From positions 1-39,951 of the forward strand of contig JAEINL010000033.1 in assembly GCA_016342655.1 (NCBI GenBank): a DNA stretch of 39,951 nt, read 5' to 3'. This DNA comes from Sphaerochaeta sp. (GTDB lineage Bacteria; Spirochaetota; Spirochaetia; Sphaerochaetales; Sphaerochaetaceae). The translations under genes and the position numbers were made by a program. The notes under the pieces were generated by a model, which had not been told where the DNA came from, made no database searches, and saw nothing but the letters and a program-made list of their open reading frames with translations. Of this stretch, positions 1 to 8,775 are shown in pieces; within the stretch, counting starts at the first letter, position 1; each line of letters begins with the position of its first letter.

Positions 1-29
1 AGCCATGAGGTCCTCTTATGGATTTATTA

Positions 30-596
30 TTACCTAGGATTGATAAGAGTTAAAGAGGGGTCGAATTTACGCTTACGTATGTTGCGTTTTACCTTGCCGT
101 CGGCATCTTCCTGCCTACCCGAGCCCCTTGCCTCCTTGCCGTCGACACACAATTGGACCATCTGCGGCTCGGGTATGTGCAGGACCTTACGCAGCTCTTC
201 CATGGATTCCTTGATGAAGTCCGTCAGGGCTTTGTTGAACTCGCCCATGTCTATCAGTGAGAATACCCTGTTGAAGGTGTCGTGCGAGGGTATACCCGCC
301 TTCAGGGGTATGAACTTGCGGAAATACTTCTGCTTGCAGGTGCACATCACCTCCATGTCCTGGAATGTCATAGCCCCTCCGAGGGTGGCGAAGAAACTCA
401 GCACTATGATTTCCGAGAGTGGGTAGGAAACCTTTCCCTTCACCCTGGGATCGGCAACACCCTTTTTCAGGATGCTCACAAAGCGATTTATCACCTTACG
501 CCCAGCCTTTGCATCAGCTTCCCATCCCCCCAGTGTGTCCATGGCTTCCCTGATTTCCATGAAGAGGTCCCTGCCCCTTGTACTGTTCGGATCCAT
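30..596 (-). pseudogene. ISAs1-like transposase, C-terminally truncated
   Basis: The 188-codon frame reads like the N-terminal half of ISAs1/H-repeat DDE transposases. A helical leader is followed by the segment DPRVKGKVSYPLSEIIVL, then PSHDTFNRVFS, then VDGKEARGS, which holds the first catalytic Asp. After RNI (about position 80) the family resemblance stops and the frame ends in an unrelated tail at position 30. The second Asp and the Glu of the triad, and roughly half the usual length, are missing, so it cannot be an active transposase. Start: ATG at 596, two bases after the stop of the upstream ORF, which suggests translational coupling. Family assignment is from remembered motifs. The truncation is clear unless the window edge hides a frameshifted remainder. 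Confidence 0.75.
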
Positions 597-597
597 A

Positions 598-1212
598 TCA
601 GACCTCCCAGCAGAAGCCGTGCTTCTGCGCCAGAGCCTTGCACGGCTCTGGTATGCTGGTTTTGACCCAGCGCCCGTTGACCCAGACCCTGCAGATGAAG
701 GCCGAGGCCTCCAGAACTGCAGCGACATCCTCACCCAGGGCGGAGCCGAGGGTGGACAGCAGCCCCCTTGCAACCCTCCTTGCCTCTGAGGCAAGGGGGC
801 CTTTCAGGGGAAGCGAAACATCGGGATAGGCAACGCCTGTCCAGTCGCAGCTGTACAGGAACGGGTTGTCATCTCCATACAGCGCATGCAAAAGGGCCGA
901 GGCGACCACAGCCGTCCCATCCTCACCCATGCGCTTGGGGACCCCCTCAATCTGGGTGCGACAATGCCACCACAGCAGGGCATAGCCACCATAGCGTACG
1001 GTGTGCACCTCACCCTTGACCTTGGGTTTGGTTGGTACCAGCCCCCCCTTCTCGGTGATTGTTCCAATGTACTCGTCCACAACTCTCTTCACCTTGTCGG
1101 TACCCTTGATCCTCTCGGAATGGCCCCGATAGATGCGGTAGGTGCTCTCGTTGATCTTGTTGACGTACATTCCCTTCTTCTTGTGTTCCATGACCCATGG
1201 CGGATACGGCAT
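598..1212 (-). CDS. IS-associated accessory protein (unknown function)
   Basis: A 204-aa soluble protein encoded immediately upstream of the truncated transposase and apparently co-transcribed with it. I chose ATG 1212 because GGAGG (1217-1221) precedes it by four bases; an upstream in-frame ATG at 1248 lies inside a palindrome and has no ribosome site. The N-terminus (VNKINESTYRIYRGH, then VDEYIGTITEKGGLVPTK) resembles the short beta-rich leader domain found at the front of some IS4/IS1634-type transposases. The middle part is rich in WWHC and small residues, and I see no catalytic motif. It is probably the first ORF of a two-ORF IS, perhaps a DNA-binding partner of the transposase. The function is not known to me. 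Confidence 0.5.
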   Translation of the reverse strand: MPYPPWVMEHKKKGMYVNKINESTYRIYRGHSERIKGTDKVKRVVDEYIGTITEKGGLVPTKPKVKGEVHTVRYGGYALLWWHCRTQIEGVPKRMGEDGTAVVASALLHALYGDDNPFLYSCDWTGVAYPDVSLPLKGPLASEARRVARGLLSTLGSALGEDVAAVLEASAFICRVWVNGRWVKTSIPEPCKALAQKHGFCWEV

Positions 1213-1221
1213 AAGGCCTCC

Positions 1222-1250
1222 TAATGTATTACATTCAATGTAATACATTA
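1222..1250. repeat. Perfect 13-bp palindrome upstream of IS ORF
   Basis: TAATGTATTACAT (1222-1234) and its exact complement ATGTAATACATTA (1238-1250) are separated by TCA. On the minus strand the hairpin directly abuts the GGAGG ribosome site of the IS ORF, and a TATAAT (1252-1247) overlaps its outer arm. It could be an autoregulatory operator or an RNA hairpin limiting translation. Confidence 0.7.
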
Positions 1251-1269
1251 TATAACAAAACCACCTCCA

Positions 1270-1316
1270 TTACCAGAAAAACTTTCGTTTTTGCCAATAT
1301 TTTCGGTGGTTATTTC
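1270..1316 (-). terminator. Possible terminator after the BY-kinase gene
   Basis: Read on the minus strand, ACCACC and GGTGG followed by TTTTG enclose an inner AAAAAC-GAAA-GTTTTT hairpin, 45 bases past the kinase stop. The outer stem is short and the fold is only a guess. No better terminator is visible before the IS remnant. Confidence 0.3.
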
Positions 1317-1360
1317 AATAGAGGAATATACTTACCTATCGTTCATGCGTTTGTCCTGCC

Positions 1361-3949
1361 CTATTTCTTCCCTTTTGCCTCTTCATCAGATTCAATGGCA
1401 GACAGGCTATCCAGCACAGAAGCAGGTTTCCTTTCGACTACGCGTTTCTCTGCCCTTACAGCACCCTCTTCAACCACCTTTTTCTCACCAACTAGGGGTT
1501 TCTGCTCAAATACCCTCTTCTGCTCAGGAGGTGTTTCAGAGACCTTATCTACACTGCCCGTTTCCGGAGAATACTTCTTGCCCGTGGTATATAGGGAAAC
1601 CGCTGACCAGGAGGCGAGGCTCTTGTGTGCAGCCTCAGGTCCGAAGGCAAGCATTGGCTCAAAAAGGGTAGCAGTAGTGCGACCACGCAACAAGAGGTCT
1701 TTCTTGTACTTCCTTCGGTACCAGCTGGAATTCCTTCTCTTGCTCAACACCCGTATCTTCTTGCTCTGCCCTGCATTGTTGTAGGAAGAGTAGCGATAGG
1801 AATAGGTGCCATACCGCTTGCCATAACCATACCAGTAGCTACCAGTTGACCCTGGGATCACACCGTTAAAGACTACACCTGTAATCGGCACCTTTCCTGT
1901 CTGCAGACTGGATACCAGGTCCGCCAGGGCTCCTTTGGTAGTGACTCCAGCACGGACAGTGATGACGAGCCCGTCTACCTGCTTGCTTATGGCAAGCAGC
2001 TCACTGGCAGAATCAAGAGGGGGAGCATCGATGATGATGAAGTCGTACACAGTTCTCAGGTATTTGATCATCTGAATGTACGTAGGGTTGGAGAAAATTG
2101 CCGAAGGGACCAGAGGAGGAACTCCCGGTGGCAGAAGATGCAGGTTAGAGACCTCTTTAAAAGGCTGGAGGATGCACTCTTCTAGGGTGGCATTACCTCC
2201 TACATAGTCAACAAGCCCGATCTCTTTGTGCTTGAGTCGGAAGAATCTCTCCATACTGGGAAGACGCAGGTCTCCGTCGATGATCAGCACCTTGCTACCC
2301 ATCTGTGCAATGGAGAGGGCAATGTTACCGATGATGGTACTCTTGCCCTCTGCCATTGAGCAACTGGTGATGGAGAACACTTTCTCCTCCTCATCCGAGT
2401 AGAGCATATTTGCAACTAGCTTGAATCGCTCAGACTCAAAGGAAAGCGGATCGTTATACACTGTAAGAGTCGGATACTTGTCCTTGGGCGAGACCTTCAT
2501 CAGGGGAATCCACCCAAGCATCGGAGTATCGCTTCCTGTAATCTTCTTGATCTGCATCTCTGTACGTAGGGAGAAGTCGGTCGCTTCGGCTGCAAGGGCA
2601 AGCAGGAACCCAATGGCTAAGCCCAACAGCAGGCCTACAGCTAAGAGCAGCATCTTGTTGGGGCTCACCGGCACACGAGGAAGAATGGCTTCATCTACAA
2701 CGGTGACATTTCCTGTCACTGCCGCCTCAACGAGCTTAACCTCTTCAAGCATATCGCGCAGTTTCAATCCAATAGCTTCATAAATCTGCACATCACGCCC
2801 CAATTCGGAGAGCTGGCGTTCAAGGATAGGAAGTTTTGAAAGCTCCTCAACAAAGACCTCACCGCGCGCCTGGAGCACGTTGATGCTAACCTCGGTGGTC
2901 AGGGCTTGCACTATTGCCTGAATGTTTGCATCCTTAGCATAGGTGCGGGTTAGATTTGTCACCCTATCTAGGAGGTCCTTCGTTGTCTGAGAGATTGCAC
3001 TGTTCAGTATATAGGTGCGTGATGAGCTAAGAGACATTGAGGTTGTAGTAGCCTGATTGGGAGAGGGGGAGACGAGGAACTCATACATTGTCAGCTCTGT
3101 CTTCCAGGCAGAAAGCTCCTTCAGTTTGGAGGCAATGACAGAATCATTGCGGATATCATCAAGAGAAAGGATTCCTGCAATACCCGCTTTCTGCAAGCCG
3201 GAATTATAGGAATCGATAAATACACGTGACTCATTCAGCTGCAACTTCAGCGGTTCAAGACGAAGAGTATAGTAGGAAATCTGTTCGACAAGCAGGGAAC
3301 TCTTGTCGGTAAGCTGGATGATGTCACTGTTCTCCCTAAAGTCACCCAGAGCATCAGAGGCCTTCTGCAAGGATCCGTCATTGATAGGTATCTGGGACTG
3401 TATGAACTCTCTCTGTGCTGTCTTGGAGTTTTTGGCAATACCGGTAAGCAGATTATCGTAGCTAGAAGCCAGGGCATTGGCCAGATCCCGGGCAAACGAG
3501 CGGCTTGCATCGGTTACGGTGATGCGCACAATGTTGGTATCCTTGACCGTGGAAACCACAACTCGACCCTTCACATTCCCTAGAATACCCCCATCGGTGT
3601 AGGCACTGCCCTCTGCATTCGTATAGGATGAGAGATCAAGAGTACTCAATGCGTACTCAATGTTCTTGCGACTGGTAATGAGCTCCACTTCAGTAGCAAT
3701 CTTGGTAGTGCTCGTACTACTTTCCAAAAGGTTCTCAATGGATGAGGATTTTTGAATGGGCTCGACAAGCACCGTTACTTGGCTTTCATACAGGGGAACA
3801 GCATAATACAGGTACCCGATCGCTGCTGCAAGAACAACTACCACCCCTATGAGGAACCATCCGAACCTTTGCCGAAAAATATGATACAGTTCGGAGATGG
3901 AAATCCCCTCTTCATTCATTTCGCCCTGAAACTCTTCTTGCTGACTCAT
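1361..3949 (-). CDS. Wzz-domain polysaccharide co-polymerase / BY-type tyrosine autokinase
   Basis: Controls chain length and export of a surface polysaccharide and autophosphorylates on tyrosine; inner-membrane. The 862-aa protein has a short cytoplasmic leader, TM1 (about 34-53), a long periplasmic coiled-coil Wzz region (about 60-425), TM2 (about 430-453) and a cytoplasmic kinase domain. Kinase motifs: Walker A' with AEGKST (about 531-537), the VLIIDGDLRLP motif (about 550) and Walker B IIIDAPP (about 640). A tyrosine-rich cluster (YWYGYGKRYGTYSYRY, about 705-725) follows. About 130 further residues form a charged, Glu/Lys/Val-rich tail, whereas the Tyr cluster usually ends such kinases. 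The gene begins 12 bases after the SLBB export gene, so they form one operon. Kinase identity is firm; the polysaccharide is unknown. Confidence 0.9.
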   Translation of the reverse strand: MSQQEEFQGEMNEEGISISELYHIFRQRFGWFLIGVVVVLAAAIGYLYYAVPLYESQVTVLVEPIQKSSSIENLLESSTSTTKIATEVELITSRKNIEYALSTLDLSSYTNAEGSAYTDGGILGNVKGRVVVSTVKDTNIVRITVTDASRSFARDLANALASSYDNLLTGIAKNSKTAQREFIQSQIPINDGSLQKASDALGDFRENSDIIQLTDKSSLLVEQISYYTLRLEPLKLQLNESRVFIDSYNSGLQKAGIAGILSLDDIRNDSVIASKLKELSAWKTELTMYEFLVSPSPNQATTTSMSLSSSRTYILNSAISQTTKDLLDRVTNLTRTYAKDANIQAIVQALTTEVSINVLQARGEVFVEELSKLPILERQLSELGRDVQIYEAIGLKLRDMLEEVKLVEAAVTGNVTVVDEAILPRVPVSPNKMLLLAVGLLLGLAIGFLLALAAEATDFSLRTEMQIKKITGSDTPMLGWIPLMKVSPKDKYPTLTVYNDPLSFESERFKLVANMLYSDEEEKVFSITSCSMAEGKSTIIGNIALSIAQMGSKVLIIDGDLRLPSMERFFRLKHKEIGLVDYVGGNATLEECILQPFKEVSNLHLLPPGVPPLVPSAIFSNPTYIQMIKYLRTVYDFIIIDAPPLDSASELLAISKQVDGLVITVRAGVTTKGALADLVSSLQTGKVPITGVVFNGVIPGSTGSYWYGYGKRYGTYSYRYSSYNNAGQSKKIRVLSKRRNSSWYRRKYKKDLLLRGRTTATLFEPMLAFGPEAAHKSLASWSAVSLYTTGKKYSPETGSVDKVSETPPEQKRVFEQKPLVGEKKVVEEGAVRAEKRVVERKPASVLDSLSAIESDEEAKGKK

Positions 3950-3961
3950 TGCTCGTACCCC

Positions 3962-5554
3962 TTACAGCGTTTTCGAACCGATGATGATGCTGATTACAGC
4001 TCCCACGATTCCTAAAATGGAACTGACCAAACCAATAACTGCCACTGTCGGGGCAATATCCTTGATGAATGTATTCTTCGCCACCTTGATGGTGGATTCA
4101 GCTGGAATCTCGCCCGAACTATCCAGCTTCTCTCCATTTGGACCATAGACCTTGAGGGAGGTTGGAACCGAGGCATCATCACTTAACCCTCCTGCCAAGG
4201 CAAGATAATAATTGAGGCCCTTGTCAGGGACATAGGCAAAGACACCAGAACGAACAACTGCCCCGCTGACAGAAATGAAGCGCTGGTTGAAAGGAATGAT
4301 GAAAGTATCACCACTTTCTAGGGTCATATGTGCATTGGGATCGTCTCCATAGAGAATCTGCTGGGCCTTCAAGGGGATACGCTTCTGGTTCCGAAGCAAA
4401 TAGGTTCCATCGAGGTCACTTACGGTCATCAGACGGGGGGCAATTGCCTCCAGCATCTGTCGGACACTCTCCCCTGGATAGAACTGGTAGAAGATCCTTC
4501 CGGAAGAAGTCCCCATAAGGGCGGTAGAAGAGAGATTGTCATATGCTTCATTTGCTGCAACAGAGCCCTCAATCGTCACTGTACGAACCGAAGATTTGAG
4601 GGTGTCGATGACGACCTGATCCAAATGCTGCAAGGCCATCGGCTTTCCCCCAAAAAGGTCAACATAGGTTACTTGCCAGGCTCCACCCTGCTTGTCAAAC
4701 CGCTGGACCCTTATTTTTTGCACATCTGCATTATTCAAGACACCCCTCCCATAAGAGGAAACCAGATCAGAGAGAGTCTCACCTTCCTGCAGCTGGTAGG
4801 TTCCCGGTGCGTAGACATTACCTGCAAGCACTACAATCTTTTCAGAGCGGGGGATGGTGATGACATCCCCGCTATGGAGCAGAGGATCCTGATCGAGCAC
4901 TCCCTTACGCAAGGCAAGGTACAGGTCGTAGGTATCGGAGAAACCGTCGGTACGAGTAATACGAATATTTCGTGTTGAGGCGTAGGGGGTGGCACTGCCT
5001 ACCACCGAAGAGAGTCTTGAAAGGCCCCAGACAGGTATCACCCGTGTTCCGCCCACTTCCCCAACAACCGAGACGCTAAAGGATCCAGTACCAGTAAGGA
5101 TAAGCTGTGGATTGGAGTAGCTGTGGTAGGTCTGCACCATGGAAAGGATTTCCTTCTTTATTTCAATGAAGGAGAGCCCACAGCAATTTACCGTTCCAAG
5201 GCCAGGGATAGTGACCGTGCTTTTTTCATCCGCCTGCAGATCAACGGTTACCGTCTGCAACCCATCGAGATAGACCAGGCGGAACCGGTCACCAGGGGTT
5301 ACAGGATAGGAGCCGTTGCTGATGGCGCTCAGTACTCGTGTCTCGGGTTTTTCCTCGATCGTTTCCAAGGCAAGTCCGAGCTGTTCTGCATAGGACTGCA
5401 GAACCAGCGATCTTTCATCAGCGGCTGGGGCCAGGGGACTAGGGCCGAACAAGGGAGACCGTACAACCAGGCCTGAACCAACAGCTGCAAACAGGAGAGT
5501 TGTAAAAAGCAGGAAGAGCAAAATCATCAGACATTTCTTTGCTGGGGTGTTCAT
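3962..5554 (-). CDS. SLBB-domain polysaccharide export protein
   Basis: A Wza-like periplasmic/outer-membrane exporter component, 530 aa. It has an N-terminal signal segment (about 8-27) without a lipobox cysteine. An export domain starts around residue 75 (PVTPGDRFRLVY, then TIPGLGTV). Several SLBB-type modules follow, marked by GDVITIPRSEKIVVLAGNV, GDTFIIPFNQRFISVSGAV and similar repeats. A hydrophobic helix lies at the very C-terminus (about 505-528), where Wza also places its membrane helix. It is the first gene of the pair with the BY-kinase, the classic Wza/Wzc partnership. It lacks the lipid anchor of Wza and is longer, so its membrane topology may differ. Start ATG 5554 has AAAGGA 12-17 bases upstream, a rather distant ribosome site. 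Confidence 0.85.
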   Translation of the reverse strand: MNTPAKKCLMILLFLLFTTLLFAAVGSGLVVRSPLFGPSPLAPAADERSLVLQSYAEQLGLALETIEEKPETRVLSAISNGSYPVTPGDRFRLVYLDGLQTVTVDLQADEKSTVTIPGLGTVNCCGLSFIEIKKEILSMVQTYHSYSNPQLILTGTGSFSVSVVGEVGGTRVIPVWGLSRLSSVVGSATPYASTRNIRITRTDGFSDTYDLYLALRKGVLDQDPLLHSGDVITIPRSEKIVVLAGNVYAPGTYQLQEGETLSDLVSSYGRGVLNNADVQKIRVQRFDKQGGAWQVTYVDLFGGKPMALQHLDQVVIDTLKSSVRTVTIEGSVAANEAYDNLSSTALMGTSSGRIFYQFYPGESVRQMLEAIAPRLMTVSDLDGTYLLRNQKRIPLKAQQILYGDDPNAHMTLESGDTFIIPFNQRFISVSGAVVRSGVFAYVPDKGLNYYLALAGGLSDDASVPTSLKVYGPNGEKLDSSGEIPAESTIKVAKNTFIKDIAPTVAVIGLVSSILGIVGAVISIIIGSKTL

Positions 5555-6038
5555 ACCTATTGTAATCCTTTCATGAGTATTTCAATATTCTCTATACCAT
5601 ATACCATGTACTATAGCACATAATTCCTCTATCCTACCACTAGCGTAAAAGTATAGGCAAGCACTAAATTTCACAAGATACTAGGTAAGGGGATTCATTT
5701 CTCTGTGTAAACATCCTCTTTCTCCTTATAGCATAGGCCTTTTCACTTTTTACTATGCACCACCATTACCGCTAAATACACCACACGCATGATGAACCTA
5801 ACCATAATCCTTATAAATATTGAGTTATCTCTTCATTTTGTTGAATATTGTGGAAAAGAGCATATTGGTTGTTGCATTATAAGGGAATTCTCACAACATA
5901 ACCAATTTTCTGAGGAATACCTCTTTGAATGTTTATAATTATTGTTTTGACAGCGTCTAAATCGTCACGTATAATTTGAGTTGTTAAAGTTCTTAGGGTA
6001 TTATCCCCCATCACACAAATCTTTAAGGAGATAGAATC
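5555..6038. other. Divergent intergenic region, AT-rich
   Basis: 484 bases between the divergently transcribed SLBB gene and the BMP binding-protein gene. I see no convincing ORF. The right end carries a strong promoter (separate entry). The left end presumably holds the polysaccharide-operon promoter, but I find no clear -35/-10 pair there. The middle (about 5700-5940) is AT-rich without recognisable structure. Confidence 0.6.
5947..5975 (+). promoter_or_regulatory. Consensus sigma-70 promoter of the nucleoside importer
   Basis: TTGACA (5947-5952), a 17-base spacer and TATAAT (5970-5975): both hexamers are perfect consensus. Transcription should start near 5982, giving a leader of about 57 bases with AAGGAG (6025-6030) before the ATG at 6039. 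No operator is obvious. Confidence 0.85.
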
Positions 6039-7136
6039 ATGAAAAAAAGCATTGTTCTGTTGTTGATCGTACTGATGGTTTCTTCCTTTGCCTTCGCACA
6101 GGGTACAAAAGAAGCCACAGTGGCAAAGACCGACGGCCCATTTAAAATCGGCGTCATTTACGTCAGTCCTCCTGGTGACATGGGTTACTCATACATGCAC
6201 GACCAAGGCACCATTGCAGTGGAGAAGCATTTTGGGGACAAGGTCCAGGTCTACCGAATGGAAGGCATTGAAGAGAATGAAAACAGTGAAAGGGCAATGG
6301 AAAGCCTCATTGATGAAGGATGTAAGATTATTTTTGCAAACTCCTACAACTACCAGCAATACATGCTCAACGTTGCACAGAACTTCCCAGATGTCTATTT
6401 CGAACACTGTTCCGGCTATCTGTCAAATGATAACATGTCCAACTACTTTGGAAGAATGTATCAGATGCGCTACCTCTCAGGCATGATTGCTGCAAAGATG
6501 TCCTCTTCCGGCAAGCTCGGCTATGTGGGTGCTTTCAACACCCCTGAAGTTGTACGTGGAATCAACAGTTATACCCTTGGTGCAAGGACTATCAATCCCA
6601 AGGCTACTGTCACTGTCGTATGGACCAATTCTTGGTATGACCCCTCCTTGGAGCGTCAGGCAGCTGTCTCCCTTCTCGACCAGGGTTGTGACGTAATTGC
6701 ACAGCACCAGGACACCACCGAACCAGCCAAGGCAGCCATCGAGCGTGGCAAGTATGCCGTCGGATACAACGCTGACTTCAGAAGCATGATCGGTGATGAC
6801 CGGGTACTCGTTTCCCCCATGTGGAACTGGGGCAACTACATGATTCCTGCTGTCCAGAGCGCCATAGACGGTACTTGGAAGAGCCAGAGCTACTGGGGCG
6901 GTCTTGAGGATGAAATGATTCACCTCTCCCCCATCTCCCCCTTGGTTCCTGCAGAGTTCCAGAAAGAGGTCATGGCAAAAGAAGCTGATATCCATTCCAG
7001 CAAATGGGATGTTTTCTGGGGCGCACTTAAGGACAACACCGGAACTGTTCGTCAGAAAGCCGGCGAGAAAATGTCTGATGAGGCTATGCTAACCATGGAT
7101 TGGTTTGTGGAAGGCGTCATCGGAAAAGTCAAATAA
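6039..7136 (+). CDS. BMP-family nucleoside-type substrate-binding protein
   Basis: Periplasmic receptor of the ABC importer encoded downstream, most likely for purine nucleosides as in the treponemal PnrA/TmpC family. 365 aa. Residues 1-20 form a signal peptide ending AFA before QGTKEA. There is no cysteine at the cleavage site, so this looks like a soluble, signal-peptidase-I product rather than a lipoprotein, unlike PnrA. The mature protein opens with the BMP fold (FKIGVIYVSPPGDMGYSY) and includes GKLGYVGAFNTPEVVRGIN and DVIAQHQDTTEPAKAA. A strong promoter and AAGGAG site suggest high expression, and a GC-rich hairpin follows the stop. The family is secure; the exact ligand is inferred from relatives. 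Confidence 0.9.
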   Translation: MKKSIVLLLIVLMVSSFAFAQGTKEATVAKTDGPFKIGVIYVSPPGDMGYSYMHDQGTIAVEKHFGDKVQVYRMEGIEENENSERAMESLIDEGCKIIFANSYNYQQYMLNVAQNFPDVYFEHCSGYLSNDNMSNYFGRMYQMRYLSGMIAAKMSSSGKLGYVGAFNTPEVVRGINSYTLGARTINPKATVTVVWTNSWYDPSLERQAAVSLLDQGCDVIAQHQDTTEPAKAAIERGKYAVGYNADFRSMIGDDRVLVSPMWNWGNYMIPAVQSAIDGTWKSQSYWGGLEDEMIHLSPISPLVPAEFQKEVMAKEADIHSSKWDVFWGALKDNTGTVRQKAGEKMSDEAMLTMDWFVEGVIGKVK

Positions 7137-7156
7137 CAGAATACCACTCTAGTAAA

Positions 7157-7182
7157 TAGAGGCGGGCGTTCGCCCGCCTCTA
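7157..7182 (+). terminator. Intercistronic hairpin after the binding-protein gene
   Basis: An 11-bp perfect stem (TAGAGGCGGGC / GCCCGCCTCTA) with loop GTTC, 20 bases after the stop. It is followed by CTTCTTTC rather than a T-run, so it is more likely a partial terminator or a 3'-end stabiliser that lets binding protein exceed transporter than a full stop. Confidence 0.7.
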
Positions 7183-7233
7183 CTTCTTTCAGGAACGTCC
7201 TCCACCGAGGACAACCACACAACTGGATACAAC

Positions 7234-8775
7234 ATGCAAGAAATCACCCCCTCCGATACGCCTGTTGTGCGTATGGTAGGCATTACCAAACGTTTCCCCG
7301 GTGTCCTAGCCAATGACAACGTCAACCTTACGTTACACCGAGGAGAGGTCCTTGCCCTTTTAGGCGAAAATGGTGCTGGCAAAAGCACCCTGATGAATAT
7401 GCTTGTCGGCCTCTACAGGCCTGACAATGGCGAAATCTACGTACACGGAAAGCTTGCAGAGATTAACTCTCCCCAAGACTCGATGGCCTTGGGCATAGGC
7501 ATGATACACCAGGAGTTCATGCTGGTGGGAAACATGTCAGTAGCTGAGAATATCATCCTCGGCATGAAGGGCCTTCCTCTGGTCCCTCCTCTTGCAGAAA
7601 TCAAAAAGAATATTACTGAACTGAGCAAGCGTTACGGTTTGCAAGTCTACCCAGATAAGATTGTCCATGACCTTTCGGTTGGAGAACAACAGCGAGTTGA
7701 AATATTGAAGCTGCTCTACAGGGGCGCAGAGATTCTTATCCTAGATGAACCTACAGCGGTGCTGACCCCAGGTGAGGCAAGAGATCTGAATGAGATCATC
7801 AAGAAGATGCTTGCAGAGGGCAAGAGCGCTATCTTCATCACCCACAAGATGGATGAGGTCATGGAGTTCTCCCACACAGTACAGGTTCTCAGACGTGGCA
7901 AAAGTGTCAACATCTGCCCAACCGCCTCGATCAAACGAATTCAGGACCTGGCAAATATGATGGTAGGAAGGGACATTCTCTTCTCCCTAGACCGTGGACC
8001 CTACAACCCAGGGGAGGTGATGCTTGAGGCAAGAAACCTGGTCATGAACAGCATCGCAGGAGGCAAGCGCATCCTCGATGATGTCTCCTTCAGCTTGCGA
8101 GCAGGAGAAATCCTCGGCATAGCTGGTGTTGCAGGTAATGGTCAGCAAAATCTGACTGAGGCCCTGACAGGCCTGATGATGGTAAACAGCGGGCAGGTTT
8201 TCATCAAGGGTAAGGATTATACCAACAAGTCACCCTTGCAAATCATCAAAAGTGGTGTCAGCCATATTCCTGCTGACCGCGGCAGGATGGGTGTTGTCGG
8301 AGATATGAGTGTCGGAGACAACCTCTCCATGAAGAAATATCGGACGAAGGAGCTCAGCAACCATTCCATAATTAAACGTGCCTGGGTCCGTCTGTTTGCA
8401 GACAGGCTCATTGAGGCTTTTACCATCACGACTCCGTCGCAGGACACTTCTGTAAAGTTCCTCAGCGGAGGCAACATCCAGAAGACCATCCTGGCCCGCG
8501 AGATAGATTCCTGTGGGGGCATCCTTATAGCCGTATACCCTTCCCGGGGTCTGGATGTGGGAGCCACTGAAGCGGTAAGGCAGAACATTATCAAGCAGAG
8601 GGACTCCGGCAATGCCGTATTCCTAGTTTCGGAAGAATTAGAAGAGCTGTTGATGGTTGCAGATAAGATTGCCGTCATGTTCGAGGGGAGAATCATGGAT
8701 ATAATGGACGTGAAGGATGCCAAGACTGAAGAGCTTGGCATGTTGATGGCTGGTGTTGAAAGGAGGGATATATGA
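7234..8775 (+). CDS. Nucleoside ABC importer, double-domain ATPase
   Basis: Energises the BMP-type importer (NupO/YufO and RbsA-like layout) at the cytoplasmic face. 513 aa with two nucleotide-binding domains. The first has Walker A GENGAGKST (44-52), signature LSVGEQQR (about 147) and Walker B ILILDEPTA (about 167). The second is degenerate, as usual in this family: GVAGNGQQ replaces the P-loop (about 298), with signature LSGGNIQK (about 410), and the Walker B acidic pair is replaced in AVYPSRGLDVG. Only the first site should hydrolyse ATP. The stop overlaps the next start by four bases (ATGA), indicating translational coupling. The upstream ribosome site is weak, so the start at 7234 is likely but not proven. 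Confidence 0.92.
   Translation: MQEITPSDTPVVRMVGITKRFPGVLANDNVNLTLHRGEVLALLGENGAGKSTLMNMLVGLYRPDNGEIYVHGKLAEINSPQDSMALGIGMIHQEFMLVGNMSVAENIILGMKGLPLVPPLAEIKKNITELSKRYGLQVYPDKIVHDLSVGEQQRVEILKLLYRGAEILILDEPTAVLTPGEARDLNEIIKKMLAEGKSAIFITHKMDEVMEFSHTVQVLRRGKSVNICPTASIKRIQDLANMMVGRDILFSLDRGPYNPGEVMLEARNLVMNSIAGGKRILDDVSFSLRAGEILGIAGVAGNGQQNLTEALTGLMMVNSGQVFIKGKDYTNKSPLQIIKSGVSHIPADRGRMGVVGDMSVGDNLSMKKYRTKELSNHSIIKRAWVRLFADRLIEAFTITTPSQDTSVKFLSGGNIQKTILAREIDSCGGILIAVYPSRGLDVGATEAVRQNIIKQRDSGNAVFLVSEELEELLMVADKIAVMFEGRIMDIMDVKDAKTEELGMLMAGVERRDI

Noticed and set aside
40-1250. Several plus-strand frames of 80-130 codons
   Set aside because: They lie opposite the transposase and its partner ORF, have biased composition and no ribosome sites; they are antisense shadows.
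5585-5625. Repeated ATACCAT-like motifs upstream of the SLBB gene
   Set aside because: The motifs are short, imperfect and in AT-rich sequence; not distinguishable from chance.
8100-8600. Loss of Walker residues in the second ATPase domain as a defect
   Set aside because: Degenerate second nucleotide sites are normal in this family of double-domain sugar/nucleoside ATPases.
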